Assembly: GCA_045633565.1 (NCBI GenBank)
Contig: JAZQYO010000006.1
Span: 62,001-126,000 of the forward strand
Source: RGIG7450 sp045633565
GTDB taxonomy: Bacteria; Bacillota; Clostridia; RUG12999
Reading direction: 5' to 3'
Length of the DNA: 64,000 bases
Below, one piece after another: positions 31,707 to 40,934 of the stretch. Position 1 is the stretch's first letter. Each line of letters opens with the position of its first letter. The translations under genes were made by a program, and so were the position numbers. Under the pieces are notes generated by a model that was not told the origin of the DNA, did not search any database, and saw only the letters and a program-made list of their open reading frames with translations.

Positions 31707-32909
31707 ATGTTAAAGCTTAATGCAAAAATATATAATGAAGCAGTAGCAGAATTATTTTCTGAATTTGTCCTTTCTGATAAGCAGTATGATTTTTTGAATG
31801 ATGATATATTTTCTGTTTTCCCCGGTTTTTGCGATGTGCATGTGCATTTTCGTGAGCCGGGTTTTTCTTATAAAGAAACGGTCAAAACTGGAAGTGAGGC
31901 TGCGGCACGTGGCGGATACGCGGCGGTGTGCACCATGCCAAATTTAAACCCAGTTCCCGACAGCGCAGAAAATCTTAAAAAGCAGACAGATATTATTGCT
32001 GCAGACGGAAAGATAAATATTTACCCTTACGGCGCAATTACAAAATCTCAGATGGGACTTGAGCTTTCGGATATGGAAGATATGACCGATGCGATTGCTT
32101 TTTCGGACGACGGAAAAGGCGTTCAGAATGCGTACATGATGCTCGAGGCAATGAAAAAGGCAAAAAGCCTGGGCAGGATGATAGTGGCCCATTGTGAGGA
32201 CAATGCACTTCTCCGTGGCGGTTATATACATGACGGCGAATATGCAAGAATTAACGGACATAGGGGCATCTGCTCAGAAAGTGAGTATGGCCCCATTGCA
32301 AGAGATATTGAACTTGTAAAAAAGAGTGGCTGCAGCTATCACGTGTGTCACATTTCCACAAAGGAAAGTGTGGATATAATAAGAAAAGCAAAAAAAGAGG
32401 GTGTGGACATAACCTGCGAAACGGGTCCGCATTATCTTGTTTTTGACGATATGGATTTAAAGGAAGACGGAAAATTCAAAATGAATCCGCCAATCAGAAG
32501 CAAAGAGGATAAACAGGCGCTGATTGAAGGCATAATTGATGGGACAATTGATATGATTGCCACCGACCATGCACCTCATTCGGCTGAGGAAAAGGGAAAA
32601 GGACTTGAGAAAAGTACTTTTGGAATAGTCGGCATTGAAACAGCATTTCCGGTTATGTATACACATTTTGTTAAAACGGGCATAATTACAATGGACAGGC
32701 TGATTAAGCTTATGTCGGTTAATCCTATGAAAAGATTTAATATTCCGCCCGGCAGAAGTTTCACCGTGTGGAATCTTGATAAAGAATATGCAATTGACCC
32801 GAAACAGTTTATTTCAATGGGCAGGGCAACGCCGTTTGAAGGAATGAATGTAAACGGTGAATGTATGCTTACGGTTTGTAACGGGAAGATTGCTTACAGG
32901 AGGATATAA
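31707..32909 (+). CDS. pyrC: Dihydroorotase
   Basis: This 400-residue amidohydrolase closes carbamoyl-aspartate to dihydroorotate. Metal-binding DVHVHFREPG (His45 and His47), AHCEDNALL, CHISTKESVDIIR and MIATDHAPHS (catalytic Asp) are seen. The start at 31707 follows GGGAGG. Earlier in-frame starts lie within the attenuator. It is the first gene of the pyr operon, with two bases between it and carB. Confidence 0.96.
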   Translation: MLKLNAKIYNEAVAELFSEFVLSDKQYDFLNDDIFSVFPGFCDVHVHFREPGFSYKETVKTGSEAAARGGYAAVCTMPNLNPVPDSAENLKKQTDIIAADGKINIYPYGAITKSQMGLELSDMEDMTDAIAFSDDGKGVQNAYMMLEAMKKAKSLGRMIVAHCEDNALLRGGYIHDGEYARINGHRGICSESEYGPIARDIELVKKSGCSYHVCHISTKESVDIIRKAKKEGVDITCETGPHYLVFDDMDLKEDGKFKMNPPIRSKEDKQALIEGIIDGTIDMIATDHAPHSAEEKGKGLEKSTFGIVGIETAFPVMYTHFVKTGIITMDRLIKLMSVNPMKRFNIPPGRSFTVWNLDKEYAIDPKQFISMGRATPFEGMNVNGECMLTVCNGKIAYRRI

Positions 32910-32911
32910 AA

Positions 32912-35900
32912 ATGGCAAAAAGAACAGACATCAAAAAAATTCTCATTATCGGTTCGGGACCGATTGTTATAGGTCAGGCAGCGGAGTTTGACTATGCGGG
33001 TACGCAGGCTTGTCTTGCACTTAAAGAGGAGGGTTATGAGGTTGTACTCTGCAACTCCAACCCTGCTACAATTATGACGGATACTACAATTGCAGACAAG
33101 GTTTATATGGAACCGCTGACTCTTGAGTATATCGCAAAAATTCTGCGATATGAACGTCCTGATGCGATTGTTCCCGGTATTGGAGGACAGACAGGACTTA
33201 ACCTTGCTATGCAGCTGGAAAAGAAAGGCATTTTAAAAGAATGCCAGGTTGAGCTACTCGGTACAAGCAGTGAGAGTATTGAAAGAGCTGAAGACAGAGA
33301 CCTGTTCAAGCAGCTTTGTCAGGAAATCGGCGAGCCTACAATTCCGTCCGAAATCACATATAACCTTGAAGAAGCAAAAGTGGCAGCAGAAAAAATCGGT
33401 TACCCGGTAGTTCTCCGTCCTGCGTTTACGCTTGGCGGTACAGGTGGTGGCTTTGCCAATAACGAAGAAGAACTTGTTGAAATAGGTATAAATGCATTCA
33501 AGCTTTCGCCCGTTCATCAGGTGCTTATAGAAAAAAGCGTTAAAGGTTACAAGGAAATTGAGTTTGAGGTTATGCGTGACTCGCAGGATAAGGCAATTAC
33601 AATCTGCGGTATGGAAAACATTGACCCGGTAGGTGTTCACACAGGTGACTCTCTTGTTGTTGCACCTATTATGACTTTAAATGACCATGACCTTAAAATG
33701 CTTAACGACAGTGCAATCAAAATTATCCGTGCTCTGAAAATTGAAGGCGGATGCAACGTTCAGTTTGCACTTAATCCAACTACAAGCGAATATTATCTGA
33801 TTGAGGTAAACCCCAGGGTTTCCCGTTCTTCTGCACTTGCATCCAAGGCAAGCGGATACCCCATTGCAAGAGTTACTGCTAAAATTGCGGTTGGTATGGC
33901 CCTCAACGAAATTTCAATCGCCAACACAACAGCGGAGTTTGAACCCAGACTTGATTATGTGGTGGCAAAGCTTCCGCGTTTCCCGTTTGATAAGTTTGAT
34001 ACAGCAACAAATACTCTCGGTACACAGATGAAAGCCACAGGTGAAGTAATGGGTATTGGCTCAACTCTTGAGGAATGTCTTTTGAAATCTGTTCGTTCAC
34101 TTGAAACAGGTGCATGCCATTTCCACCTGCCCAAATTTGACGATATGTCGGCAGATGAACTCAAAGAATATATTAAAGAATTTAAAGATGACAACATTTT
34201 TGCAATTGCTCAGCTTATGAGGCTTGACACATCTGTAGATGAGCTGCACGATATTACAAAAATCACGGCATATTTCCTCCAGTCTATTGAAAAAATTGTT
34301 AAGATGGAAAGTGAAATTGCGGCAAATAAAGGTAATGTTGAAACACTTAAAGCTGCAAAGAAAATGGGCTTTGGTGATAAATTCATTGCAAAACTCTGGA
34401 AAATGGACGAGATAGAGATATATGAAATCAGAAAACAAAAGAACATTTTCCCTGTTTATAAAATGGTTGATACCTGTCACACAGGTGCGTATATTCCATA
34501 CTTTTATTCATCCTACCACGACGAAAATGCATCTGTGCTGACAGATAAAAAGAAAATTGTGGTACTTGGTGCAGGTCCTATCAGAATAGGTCAGGGTGTG
34601 GAATTTGACTATTCGACCGTTCATGCGGTAACAACAATCAAAAACTCCGGTTATGAAGCGATTATAATAAACAACAACCCCGAAACAGTTTCGACCGACT
34701 ATACAACGGCGGACAAACTCTACTTCGAACCGCTGACGGCTGAAGATGTAATGAACATCATTCATTTTGAAAAGCCTGAAGGCGTAATTGCGTCCCTCGG
34801 CGGTCAGACTGCCATTAACCTTGCAGAACCGCTTATGAAACGTGGCGTTAAAATAATCGGTACAGACTGCGATGCCATTGAGCGAGCAGAAAATCGTGAC
34901 AGCTTTGAAAAAATCCTTGAAGAGCTTAACATCCCCCAGCCTAAGGGCAGAGCTGTAACTAATATTGAAGATGGCGTAAAAGCTGCAGCGGAAATCGGTT
35001 ACCCTGTGCTTGTTCGCCCGAGTTTTGTACTTGGTGGACGTGCTATGCAGATTGTTGCAAAAGAAGAACAGTTAAGACACTATCTTAAAACTGCGGTTGA
35101 AATTGACGAGGATAAACCGGTACTTGTTGACAAATACATTCAGGGCAGAGAGGTTGAGGTTGATGCCATCTGCGACGGACGTGATGTATTTGTACCGGGT
35201 ATTATGGAGCTTGTTGAAAGAACAGGCGTCCACAGCGGTGACTCAATCAGTGTATACCCCACATTCAGTATTTCCGACAAGGTTAAAGGCATAATTTTAA
35301 CTTATGCTAAAAAACTGGGTCTTGGAATCGGTATCGTAGGACTTTACAACATTCAGTTTATTGTTGATAAAGATGACAATGTGTTTATCATTGAGGTTAA
35401 CCCACGTTCGTCAAGAACTGTTCCTTTCCTCTCGAAAGCTACAGGCTACAGTCTTGCCGACATTGCAACTGAGGTTATCTTGGGCAACAGCCTTAAAGAG
35501 CAGGGAATTTTCGACATTTATCCGGCAGAGAAAAAACGCTGGTATGTAAAAGTTCCTGTGTTCTCATTCAACAAAATCAGAGGTCTTGATGCATACCTTT
35601 CACCTGAAATGAAATCTACAGGGGAAGCAATCGGTTATGACGACAAGCTTAACCGTGCACTTTATAAAGCGCTTCAGGCATCAGGCATGAAACTGCAGAA
35701 CTATGGAACAGTTCTGGTAACACTTGCCGATGAAGATAAAAAGGAAGCGCTTCCGCTTATAAAGCGTTTTTACGATATGGGCTTTAATATTGAGGCTACA
35801 ATCGGAACGGCAGAATTTTTAAAAATTAATGACATAAGAACAAAAGTTCTCAAGAAAATTTCCGAAGGAAGCACAGAAATGCTGGATGCTATACGTTCGG

Positions 35901-36085
35901 GATATGTAAGTTATGTAATAAATACCCGTGCAGTTTTATCGGGTGTTCACTATGAAGACGGTGTTGAAATAAGACGTGCTGCAAACGAAAACAATGTAAC
36001 ACTCTTTACATCTCTTGACACTGTAAGAGTTCTTTTGGATGTACTTGAAGAAATCACACTTACAATCTCCACAATTGATGCATAG
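32912..36085 (+). CDS. carB: Carbamoyl-phosphate synthase large subunit
   Basis: This 1057-residue enzyme makes carbamoyl phosphate from bicarbonate, ammonia and two ATP. It has two homologous ATP-grasp halves, each starting with an IGSGPIVIGQAAEFDYAGTQA- or LGAGPIRIGQGVEFDYSTVHA-type motif. It also has NPRVSRSSALASKASGYPIA and NPRSSRTVPFLSKATGYSLA metal loops, and a C-terminal MGS allosteric domain (from about residue 930). The glutaminase partner carA is not in this operon. Either carA is elsewhere or the enzyme relies on free ammonia or another glutaminase. The product feeds both PyrB and ArgF. Confidence 0.97.
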   Translation: MAKRTDIKKILIIGSGPIVIGQAAEFDYAGTQACLALKEEGYEVVLCNSNPATIMTDTTIADKVYMEPLTLEYIAKILRYERPDAIVPGIGGQTGLNLAMQLEKKGILKECQVELLGTSSESIERAEDRDLFKQLCQEIGEPTIPSEITYNLEEAKVAAEKIGYPVVLRPAFTLGGTGGGFANNEEELVEIGINAFKLSPVHQVLIEKSVKGYKEIEFEVMRDSQDKAITICGMENIDPVGVHTGDSLVVAPIMTLNDHDLKMLNDSAIKIIRALKIEGGCNVQFALNPTTSEYYLIEVNPRVSRSSALASKASGYPIARVTAKIAVGMALNEISIANTTAEFEPRLDYVVAKLPRFPFDKFDTATNTLGTQMKATGEVMGIGSTLEECLLKSVRSLETGACHFHLPKFDDMSADELKEYIKEFKDDNIFAIAQLMRLDTSVDELHDITKITAYFLQSIEKIVKMESEIAANKGNVETLKAAKKMGFGDKFIAKLWKMDEIEIYEIRKQKNIFPVYKMVDTCHTGAYIPYFYSSYHDENASVLTDKKKIVVLGAGPIRIGQGVEFDYSTVHAVTTIKNSGYEAIIINNNPETVSTDYTTADKLYFEPLTAEDVMNIIHFEKPEGVIASLGGQTAINLAEPLMKRGVKIIGTDCDAIERAENRDSFEKILEELNIPQPKGRAVTNIEDGVKAAAEIGYPVLVRPSFVLGGRAMQIVAKEEQLRHYLKTAVEIDEDKPVLVDKYIQGREVEVDAICDGRDVFVPGIMELVERTGVHSGDSISVYPTFSISDKVKGIILTYAKKLGLGIGIVGLYNIQFIVDKDDNVFIIEVNPRSSRTVPFLSKATGYSLADIATEVILGNSLKEQGIFDIYPAEKKRWYVKVPVFSFNKIRGLDAYLSPEMKSTGEAIGYDDKLNRALYKALQASGMKLQNYGTVLVTLADEDKKEALPLIKRFYDMGFNIEATIGTAEFLKINDIRTKVLKKISEGSTEMLDAIRSGYVSYVINTRAVLSGVHYEDGVEIRRAANENNVTLFTSLDTVRVLLDVLEEITLTISTIDA

Positions 36086-36094
36086 GTGACAGAT

Positions 36095-36823
36095 ATGAAA
36101 CAAAGTTTGTTTACAATAACAGAAAACGTGGCGCTCACCGAAAGCGTTTATAAAATGACGCTTTCGGGAGACACTTCTGACATAACAGCGCCCGGGCAGT
36201 TTGTCAATTTGAGACTTGACGGACTTTATCTCAGACGCCCCATTTCGGTCTGCGACTCTGAAAACGGAAAACTCACACTTGTTTATAAAGTTGTTGGTAA
36301 GGGAACAGAAAAAATGTCTGAAATGAAAGAGTGCAGCCTTGATATTTTGACGGGTCTTGGCAACGGTTATGACCTTTCAAAATCGGGCAATGAGCCACTT
36401 TTAATTGGCGGTGGAGTAGGCGTTCCACCTCTTTATATGCTGGCGAAAAAGCTTATAGCAGAAGGCAAAAAGGTAACTGTGATTTTAGGCTTTAATACGG
36501 AAAATGAAATTTTCTACGAGCAGGAATTTAAAGACCTTGGTGCTAAAGTTTATGTTACAACAGTAGACGGCTCAAAGGGAATAAAAGGCTTTGTCACCGA
36601 TGCTATGAAAGAACTTTCCTATTCCTACATATACACTTGCGGTCCCGAGCCTATGCTTAAAGCAATTTTTGCAGCGTCCAAGACAGGCGGTCAATTCAGT
36701 TTTGAAGAAAGAATGGGTTGCGGTTTCGGTGCGTGTATGGGTTGCTCCTGCAAAACGGTGACCGGCTACAAAAGAATCTGTAAGGAAGGACCGGTTCTTG
36801 AGAAGGAGGAGATTTTATGGTAA
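36095..36823 (+). CDS. pyrK: Dihydroorotate dehydrogenase electron transfer subunit
   Basis: This 242-residue FAD/2Fe-2S protein passes electrons from PyrD to NAD. LYLRRPISVCD (FAD-binding RxxS), LIGGGVGVPPLYMLAKKL and GFNTENEIFYE (NAD domain) are seen. The cluster motif ERMGCGFGACMGCSCKT followed by KRICKEGPV gives four Cys. The start at 36095 has AGGTGAC upstream. A GTG at 36086 is the alternative. Its stop overlaps the pyrD start by seven bases. Confidence 0.95.
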   Translation: MKQSLFTITENVALTESVYKMTLSGDTSDITAPGQFVNLRLDGLYLRRPISVCDSENGKLTLVYKVVGKGTEKMSEMKECSLDILTGLGNGYDLSKSGNEPLLIGGGVGVPPLYMLAKKLIAEGKKVTVILGFNTENEIFYEQEFKDLGAKVYVTTVDGSKGIKGFVTDAMKELSYSYIYTCGPEPMLKAIFAASKTGGQFSFEERMGCGFGACMGCSCKTVTGYKRICKEGPVLEKEEILW

Positions 36824-37728
36824 ATACAAAAGTAAATCTCTGCGGCATAGAGCTTTCAAATCCGGTTATCCCTGCAAGCGGCACTTTTGGATTCGGCTAT
36901 GAATTTGCTGAACTTTACGACATAAATGTACTTGGTACATTTTCTTTCAAAGGAACAACAAAAGAGCCGAGATTCGGTAATCCCACGCCGAGAATTGCAG
37001 AATGCACCGCAGGAATGATAAATGCGGTGGGCTTGCAGAATCCGGGCGTTGAAAAGGTAATTACACAAGAACTTCCAAAGCTTAAGAAATGTTTTAATAA
37101 AAAGGTTATGGCAAACGTCAGCGGTTTTGCGGTTGACGAGTATGCCTACACCTGTGAAAAACTTGATAAATGTGACCAGGTAGGCTGGCTTGAGGTGAAT
37201 ATCAGTTGCCCAAATGTTCACGGCGGCGGAATGAGCTTCGGCACAAGTCCCGATGCTGCTGCAGAGGTTGTGACGGCAGTTAAAAAGGTTACCACCAAGC
37301 CTGTTATTATAAAGCTTTCGCCCAATGTTACAGATATTGTAGCAATAGCAAAAGCTTGTGAGGACGCAGGTGCAGATGGCATCAGCCTTATAAACACTCT
37401 GCTCGGCTCGAGGATTGACCTTAAAACAAGAAAATTTGTCATAGCTAATAAAATGGGCGGTTTTTCGGGGGATGCAATTTTCCCGGTAGCGCTCAGAATG
37501 GTATATCAGGTGGCATCGGCAGTTAAGGTGCCGGTTGTTGGTATGGGAGGAGTTTCAAGCGCAGAAGATGTAATTGAAATGATGCTTGCCGGTGCAACGG
37601 CAGTCGAAGTGGGCGCGGCAAATCTTGTTAATCCGTACGCTTGCCGCGATATAATCTCCGACCTGCCGAGAGTAATGGAAAAATATAAAATTGACAGTTT
37701 AAGTGATATAATAGGAGGGGCTCGATAA
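36817..37728 (+). CDS. pyrD: Dihydroorotate dehydrogenase B, catalytic subunit
   Basis: This 303-residue FMN enzyme is the class 1B type, paired with PyrK. NPVIPASGTFGFG, EPRFGNPTPRIAE, VNISCPNVHGGGMSFG with the catalytic Cys, VIKLSPNV and GMGGVSSAEDVIEMMLAGATAVEVGAAN (FMN phosphate loop) are present. It oxidises dihydroorotate to orotate in the cytoplasm. Start and stop overlap both neighbours. Confidence 0.96.
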   Translation: MVNTKVNLCGIELSNPVIPASGTFGFGYEFAELYDINVLGTFSFKGTTKEPRFGNPTPRIAECTAGMINAVGLQNPGVEKVITQELPKLKKCFNKKVMANVSGFAVDEYAYTCEKLDKCDQVGWLEVNISCPNVHGGGMSFGTSPDAAAEVVTAVKKVTTKPVIIKLSPNVTDIVAIAKACEDAGADGISLINTLLGSRIDLKTRKFVIANKMGGFSGDAIFPVALRMVYQVASAVKVPVVGMGGVSSAEDVIEMMLAGATAVEVGAANLVNPYACRDIISDLPRVMEKYKIDSLSDIIGGAR

Positions 37729-38426
37729 TGGGTAAAGATGTAATCATTGCCTGCGACTTTGCAAGTGCCGAAAAGACATTTGAATTTTTGGACAAGTTTA
37801 CAGGCAGAAAACCGTTTGTTAAAATAGGTATGGAACTTTTTTATGCGGAAGGTCCGCAGATTGTAAAAGAAATTAAAAAAAGAGGACATAAAATATTTCT
37901 TGATTTAAAGCTTCACGACATTCCAAATACTGTTAAAAAGGCAATGTCTGTCCTGTCCGGACTTGATGTTGACCTGTGCAACCTGCACGCTTCGGGTACA
38001 GTTCGTATGATGGAAGCGGCAATTGAAGGGCTTACCCGTGAAGACGGAACAAGACCTCTTTTGATTGCAGTAACCCAGCTTACCTCAACCGACCAGCAGG
38101 CAATGGAGGAAGATTTGCTTATAAAAGAAGACATTGCGGATGTTGTAATTCACTATGCGAAAAATGCAAAAAAAGCAGGTCTTGACGGTGTAGTTTGCTC
38201 ACCGCTTGAAGCAGGAAAAGTTCATGAAAATTGCGGTAAGGATTTCCTTACAGTAACTCCCGGCGTGCGTTTTGCTGACGGCGACATTGGCGACCAGAAA
38301 CGTGTTATGACCCCGGCAGAGGCTAAGAAAATCGGATCCGACTACATAGTAGTGGGAAGACCTGTAACAGCAGCCGAAGACCCGGTAGCAGCTTATGAAC
38401 GCTGCATAGCAGAATTTATTGACTAA
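37728..38426 (+). CDS. pyrF: Orotidine 5'-phosphate decarboxylase
   Basis: This 232-residue protein has the active-site tetrad in FLDLKLHDIPNTVKKA (D-x-K-x2-D), with IACDFAS at the start, VTPGVRFADGDIGDQKRVMTPAEA and YIVVGRPVTAAEDPVAA for phosphate binding. It converts OMP to UMP. The gene starts one base inside the pyrD stop. Confidence 0.96.
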   Translation: MGKDVIIACDFASAEKTFEFLDKFTGRKPFVKIGMELFYAEGPQIVKEIKKRGHKIFLDLKLHDIPNTVKKAMSVLSGLDVDLCNLHASGTVRMMEAAIEGLTREDGTRPLLIAVTQLTSTDQQAMEEDLLIKEDIADVVIHYAKNAKKAGLDGVVCSPLEAGKVHENCGKDFLTVTPGVRFADGDIGDQKRVMTPAEAKKIGSDYIVVGRPVTAAEDPVAAYERCIAEFID

Positions 38427-38437
38427 GGAGAATAGAT

Positions 38438-39076
38438 ATGGAAAAATTAATTGCAAAAGATTTACTTAAAATCAAAGCGGTGTTCTTCCGCCCCGAGGAG
38501 CCTTTCACATGGGCAAGCGGAATTAAAAGCCCTGTTTACTGCGACAACAGACTCACACTTACAGCACCGGAAGTTCGCAGCGATGTTGAAAACGGACTTG
38601 CGGAAATGATAAAAAAACATTATCCTGACGTGGAAGTTTTAATGGGTACATCCACTGCAGGCATCGCTCATGCGGCTATCACAGGTCATATTATGGGGCT
38701 GCCTATGGGATATGTTCGCTCAGGCAGTAAAGACCATGGCAGACAGAATCAGATTGAGGGCAGACTTGAAAAAGGGCAGAAAGTAGTTGTTGTTGAAGAC
38801 CTTATTTCAACGGGAGGCAGTGTTATTGAGGTTGTAAATGCTCTGAGAGACGCTGGTGCAGAAGTTTTAGGCATAGTTTCAATCTTCACCTACGGAATGA
38901 AAAAAGGCTTAGAGCGCCTTGCTGAGGCAAATGTGAAAAATGTATCCCTCACAAACTTTGATGTGATTGCTGAAGTTGCGGCTGAAGAAGGTTACATTAA
39001 ACCCAAAGATGTTGAAAGACTTATAAAATTCAGAAATAATCCGTCTGACGAAAGCTGGATAGGAGCTGAAAGATAA
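38438..39076 (+). CDS. pyrE: Orotate phosphoribosyltransferase
   Basis: This 212-residue type I phosphoribosyltransferase has the PRPP motif VVVVEDLISTGGSVIEVV, the N-terminal FTWASGIKSPVYCDNR and the mobile-loop RSGSKDHGRQNQIEG. It forms OMP from orotate. The order pyrF-pyrE lets UMP be made in two adjacent steps. Its stop overlaps pyrB. Confidence 0.96.
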   Translation: MEKLIAKDLLKIKAVFFRPEEPFTWASGIKSPVYCDNRLTLTAPEVRSDVENGLAEMIKKHYPDVEVLMGTSTAGIAHAAITGHIMGLPMGYVRSGSKDHGRQNQIEGRLEKGQKVVVVEDLISTGGSVIEVVNALRDAGAEVLGIVSIFTYGMKKGLERLAEANVKNVSLTNFDVIAEVAAEEGYIKPKDVERLIKFRNNPSDESWIGAER

Positions 39077-39990
39077 TGAGAAGCCTTATTGATATCCGTG
39101 ATTTTACGGTTGAAGAAATTAAAGAGCTTATAAATGTCGCAAACGACATTATAGAAAACCCTGCAAAATACAGCGAAAAATGTAAAGGCAAAAAAATTGC
39201 AACCCTGTTTTTTGAGCCTTCCACCAGAACCCGCCTCAGTTTTGAAGCAGCAATGCTTGAACTTGGCGGCTCGGTGCTGGGTTTTTCAGAGGCAAACAGC
39301 TCATCTGCGGCAAAAGGTGAAAGCATTTCAGACACTGCAAAAACAGTCAGCTGTTATGCTGACATAATTGCAATGCGACATCCCAAAGAGGGTGCGCCGC
39401 TTGTTGCAGCTGAAAATGCGTCAATCCCTGTTATCAACGCAGGTGACGGTGGTCATAATCACCCCACCCAGACGCTTGCTGACCTTCTCACCATCTACCG
39501 TGAAAAGGGCGGATTTAATAATCTTACAATTGGTTTCTGCGGTGACCTTAAATTTGGCAGAACAGTTCATTCGCTCATTCAGGCAATGTCCAGATATGAA
39601 GGAATAAAAATTGTGCTCATTTCTCCCGAGGAACTTAAGCTTCCCAGCTATGTCAAAAAAGATGTTCTTCAGAAAAGCAACATTCCCTATGAACAAGTTA
39701 CAAGCCTTGAAGATGCAATGCCCGGGCTTGACATACTCTATATGACAAGGGTTCAGCGTGAGAGATTTTTCAACGAAGAAGACTATTTAAGACTTAAAGA
39801 CAGCTATATTTTGGATATGGCGAAACTTAAAAATGCCAAGAAAGACCTTTGCATAATGCATCCGCTACCCAGAGTTAACGAAATCAGCGTGGCGGTGGAT
39901 GACGACCCGAGAGCCTGCTATTTTAAACAGGTGCTTTACGGGAAATATATGAGAATGGCACTTATCTTAAAGCTTCTGGAGGTGGAGTAA
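39076..39990 (+). CDS. pyrB: Aspartate carbamoyltransferase catalytic chain
   Basis: This 304-residue protein has FFEPSTRTRLSFEAAM (carbamoyl-phosphate loop), the 80s-loop SSSAAKGES, RHPKEGAP, GDGGHNHPTQTLADLLTIY and HPLPRVNEI. It starts the pyrimidine-specific path by carbamoylating aspartate. The regulatory chain gene follows at once, so the enterobacterial-type holoenzyme is expected, with CTP/ATP control. Confidence 0.97.
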   Translation: MRSLIDIRDFTVEEIKELINVANDIIENPAKYSEKCKGKKIATLFFEPSTRTRLSFEAAMLELGGSVLGFSEANSSSAAKGESISDTAKTVSCYADIIAMRHPKEGAPLVAAENASIPVINAGDGGHNHPTQTLADLLTIYREKGGFNNLTIGFCGDLKFGRTVHSLIQAMSRYEGIKIVLISPEELKLPSYVKKDVLQKSNIPYEQVTSLEDAMPGLDILYMTRVQRERFFNEEDYLRLKDSYILDMAKLKNAKKDLCIMHPLPRVNEISVAVDDDPRACYFKQVLYGKYMRMALILKLLEVE

Positions 39991-40403
39991 TGAACATAGA
40001 TTCTATCACAAACGGTGTGGTTATCGACCATATTACAGCCGGCAGAGGAATGAAGCTTTATACTCTCCTAGGTCTTGATAAGCTTGACTGCTCGGTAGCG
40101 ATTATCAAAAATGTTTCAAGCGGTAAAATGGGCAAAAAGGATATAATAAAGGTGGATGCGGATATCGAAATAAACCTTGATGTTATCGGATATGTTGACA
40201 GTTGTGCAACGGTTAACATAATTAAAGATGGTAAGTTAGTTGAAAAGAAATCAATCGGTATGCCTGAGACACTTAAGAATGTTATAAAATGCAAAAACCC
40301 GAGGTGTATAACCTCGGTTGAGCAGGAAATTGACCATATCTTTAACCTGACTGATAAAGAAACAGGAGTTTATCGTTGTAAATACTGCGAAACAAAAGCA
40401 TAA
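39990..40403 (+). CDS. pyrI: Aspartate carbamoyltransferase regulatory chain
   Basis: This 137-residue protein has an allosteric nucleotide domain (IDHITAGRGMKLYTLLGL, KKDIIKVD). The zinc domain has four Cys (CKNPRCIT and YRCKYCETK) that binds the catalytic chain. It overlaps pyrB by one base and ends the operon at a bidirectional terminator. Confidence 0.96.
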   Translation: MNIDSITNGVVIDHITAGRGMKLYTLLGLDKLDCSVAIIKNVSSGKMGKKDIIKVDADIEINLDVIGYVDSCATVNIIKDGKLVEKKSIGMPETLKNVIKCKNPRCITSVEQEIDHIFNLTDKETGVYRCKYCETKA

Positions 40404-40405
40404 AA

Positions 40406-40436
40406 AATTCCGCCCTGTTGGGCGGATTTTTTTATG
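40406..40436. terminator. Terminator of the pyr operon
   Basis: AATTCCGCCC/GGGCGGATTTTTTT-type hairpin. Its T-run overlaps the last codons of the minus-strand small ORF. Confidence 0.88.
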
Positions 40437-40548
40437 CTTTTTCACTTATGCATATTTCTTCAACCTTCTTTTGAGCTTCCTCTAAAATTTTATTAGCCTC
40501 TGTTATTGCGTTGAATAAAATATAGTACATTTCTTTATAGTTTTCCAT
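40432..40548 (-). CDS. Small 38-residue protein, copy 2 of a two-member family
   Basis: It reads MENYKEMYYILFNAITEA then NKILEEAQKKVEEICISEKA, with a GGAG ribosome binding site. In copy 1 the segments NYKEMY, ILFNAITEA, KILEEAQKK and EE are identical. Nucleotide differences include many third positions, which supports selection on the protein. It lies downstream of structured RNA copy 2, separated from it by a short TTGTAGGG/CCCTACA element (40577-40640). Function unknown. Confidence 0.7.
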   Translation of the reverse strand: MENYKEMYYILFNAITEANKILEEAQKKVEEICISEKA

Positions 40549-40576
40549 TGTTGTTTTCTCCGTTCGTTTAATTTAA

Positions 40577-40640
40577 TTGTAGGGAATGGCGATTTTTGAC
40601 ATTCCGATTTGCGGTGCATCCTGAAGGCTGCACCCTACAC
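40577..40640. repeat. Short element with TTGTAGGG...CCCTACA ends, copy 1
   Basis: 64 bases with inverted ends TTGTAGGG and CCCTACA and an internal GCGGTGCATCC/GGCTGCACC dyad. It sits between RNA copy 2 and its small ORF, a place where RNA copy 1 has no such sequence. It therefore looks like an insertion of a tiny palindromic (REP/MITE-like) repeat. Confidence 0.5.
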
Positions 40641-40654
40641 ACAATTTTTTACAT

Positions 40655-40866
40655 TAAAAAAGTGCGTCAGCGAAGCCGACGCACTAAAAACGCCGGACTC
40701 CTTGCGAGATAACTAAACTTAGAAACGAGATAATACTCATTTACACAGCAGCCATCAGAGTCGGCATTTTTGCCAAATCTCTAAATTGCTGTGTAAATAT
40801 TGCAAATGGGCATAAACATTTAAAGGAATAAAAAAATTCCCGTTCCCAAATATTTAGTTATCTCGC
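40655..40866 (-). ncRNA. Unidentified structured RNA, copy 2
   Basis: Closing helix GCGAGATAACTAAA (40853-40866) pairs perfectly with 40704-40717. The internal hairpin GGGAAT/ATTCC is shared with copy 1, as is the GTTTATGCCCATTT string. The 11-bp stem TTTACACAGCA/TGCTGTGTAAA sits where copy 1 has a different 12-bp stem. Its loop holds AAAAATGCCGACTC, which can pair with GAGTCCGGCGTTTTT just outside the closing helix (one bulge). It can also form a local GGCA/TGCC hairpin. The terminator GTGCGTCGGC-TTCG-CTGACGCAC with T6 lies at 40662-40684. Sequence differs widely from copies 1 and 3 while the pairings persist. Confidence 0.75.
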
Positions 40867-40872
40867 ATTTTT

Positions 40873-40901
40873 ATTATATCACTATGTCAAGGAGTTTGCA
40901 A
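40873..40901 (-). promoter_or_regulatory. Promoter of structured RNA copy 2
   Basis: On the minus strand, TTGCAA (40896-40901), 17 bases, TATAAT (40873-40878). The spacer is nearly identical to that of copy 1. Confidence 0.8.
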
Positions 40902-40934
40902 CATTTTTTTATCATCAAATTTCGACAAAAATAT

